DNA of 64,000 bases from Nocardia africana NBRC 100379. GTDB lineage: Bacteria > Actinomycetota > Actinomycetes > Mycobacteriales > Mycobacteriaceae. A program made the position numbers and the translations under genes. Shown piece by piece: positions 63,982-64,000 of this stretch (position 1 is the stretch's first letter; each line of letters opens with the position of its first letter). The stretch spans positions 280,835-344,834 of the forward strand of contig NZ_BDAV01000002.1 of NCBI RefSeq assembly GCF_001612635.1, given 5' to 3'. The notes beneath the pieces were generated by a model. The model ran no database searches and was not told the DNA's origin. It saw only the letters and a program-made list of their open reading frames with translations.

Positions 63982-64000
63982 ACCTACCCTGTCCTTCTCG

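Overview
The window is high-GC actinobacterial DNA from a mycolic-acid-containing member of the Mycobacteriales. Nocardia is the most likely genus; Rhodococcus and Gordonia cannot be excluded by eye. The grounds are a complete mce4 operon, a PhoP/PhoR pair very close to the mycobacterial one, an EspR-like regulator, an antigen-85-like esterase and a GT87 membrane mannosyltransferase. Comparisons with M. tuberculosis below are from memory of that genome, not from a search.

Region 1 (1-25.8 kb) is a housekeeping block whose gene set resembles the phoP-pepC interval of M. tuberculosis. It holds an M18 aminopeptidase, purQ, purS, an S9 oligopeptidase, an antigen-85-like esterase, purB, purD, two HIT proteins and phoPR. 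Interleaved are a MarR/AmiC-like divergent pair, a LysR/amino-acid-dehydrogenase divergent pair, an M20 peptidase, glutamate decarboxylase, a TetR regulator, an aminotransferase and an M23 peptidase. Four purine genes are present (purS, purQ, purB, purD); purC and purL are not.

Region 2 (25.8-29.8 kb) has one tRNA-Thr(UGU) gene with a terminator, an orphan MbtH-like gene, an alpha/beta hydrolase, a small conserved protein and otsA. Region 3 (29.8-43.9 kb) is the mce4 steroid-import operon (yrbE4A-yrbE4B-mce4ABCDEF-mam4A-mam4B, minus strand) followed by hsd4A, fdxD, fadE26 and fadE27. This is the order of the M. tuberculosis Rv3489-Rv3505 region.

Region 4 (43.9-51 kb) is a block without visible steroid genes or KstR-like sites: a P-loop kinase, a glyoxalase-fold protein, two alpha/beta hydrolases, a LysR regulator, a DHA2 exporter with two CsoR/CstR-type palindromes, and a sigma factor with a SnoaL-like C-terminus. 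Region 5 (51-62 kb) resumes sterol side-chain catabolism: fadD19, a second acyl-CoA synthetase, an LLM flavoprotein, a double-DUF35 protein, ltp4, ltp3, a ketosteroid-isomerase-like protein, cyp125 and fadA5. Region 6 (62-64 kb) has an EspR homologue, hairpins, a short tandem repeat and a polytopic membrane protein.

The main theme is cholesterol/sterol use. Mce4 imports the sterol, CYP125 with a ferredoxin oxidises the side-chain terminus, FadD19 makes the CoA ester, FadE26/27 dehydrogenates it, and FadA5 thiolyses it. Nine sites with an AACnnGTT core (four matching TnnAACnnGTTnnA exactly) lie at the promoters of these units, which points to one KstR-type regulon. I saw no CRISPR array, rRNA, prophage or insertion sequence.
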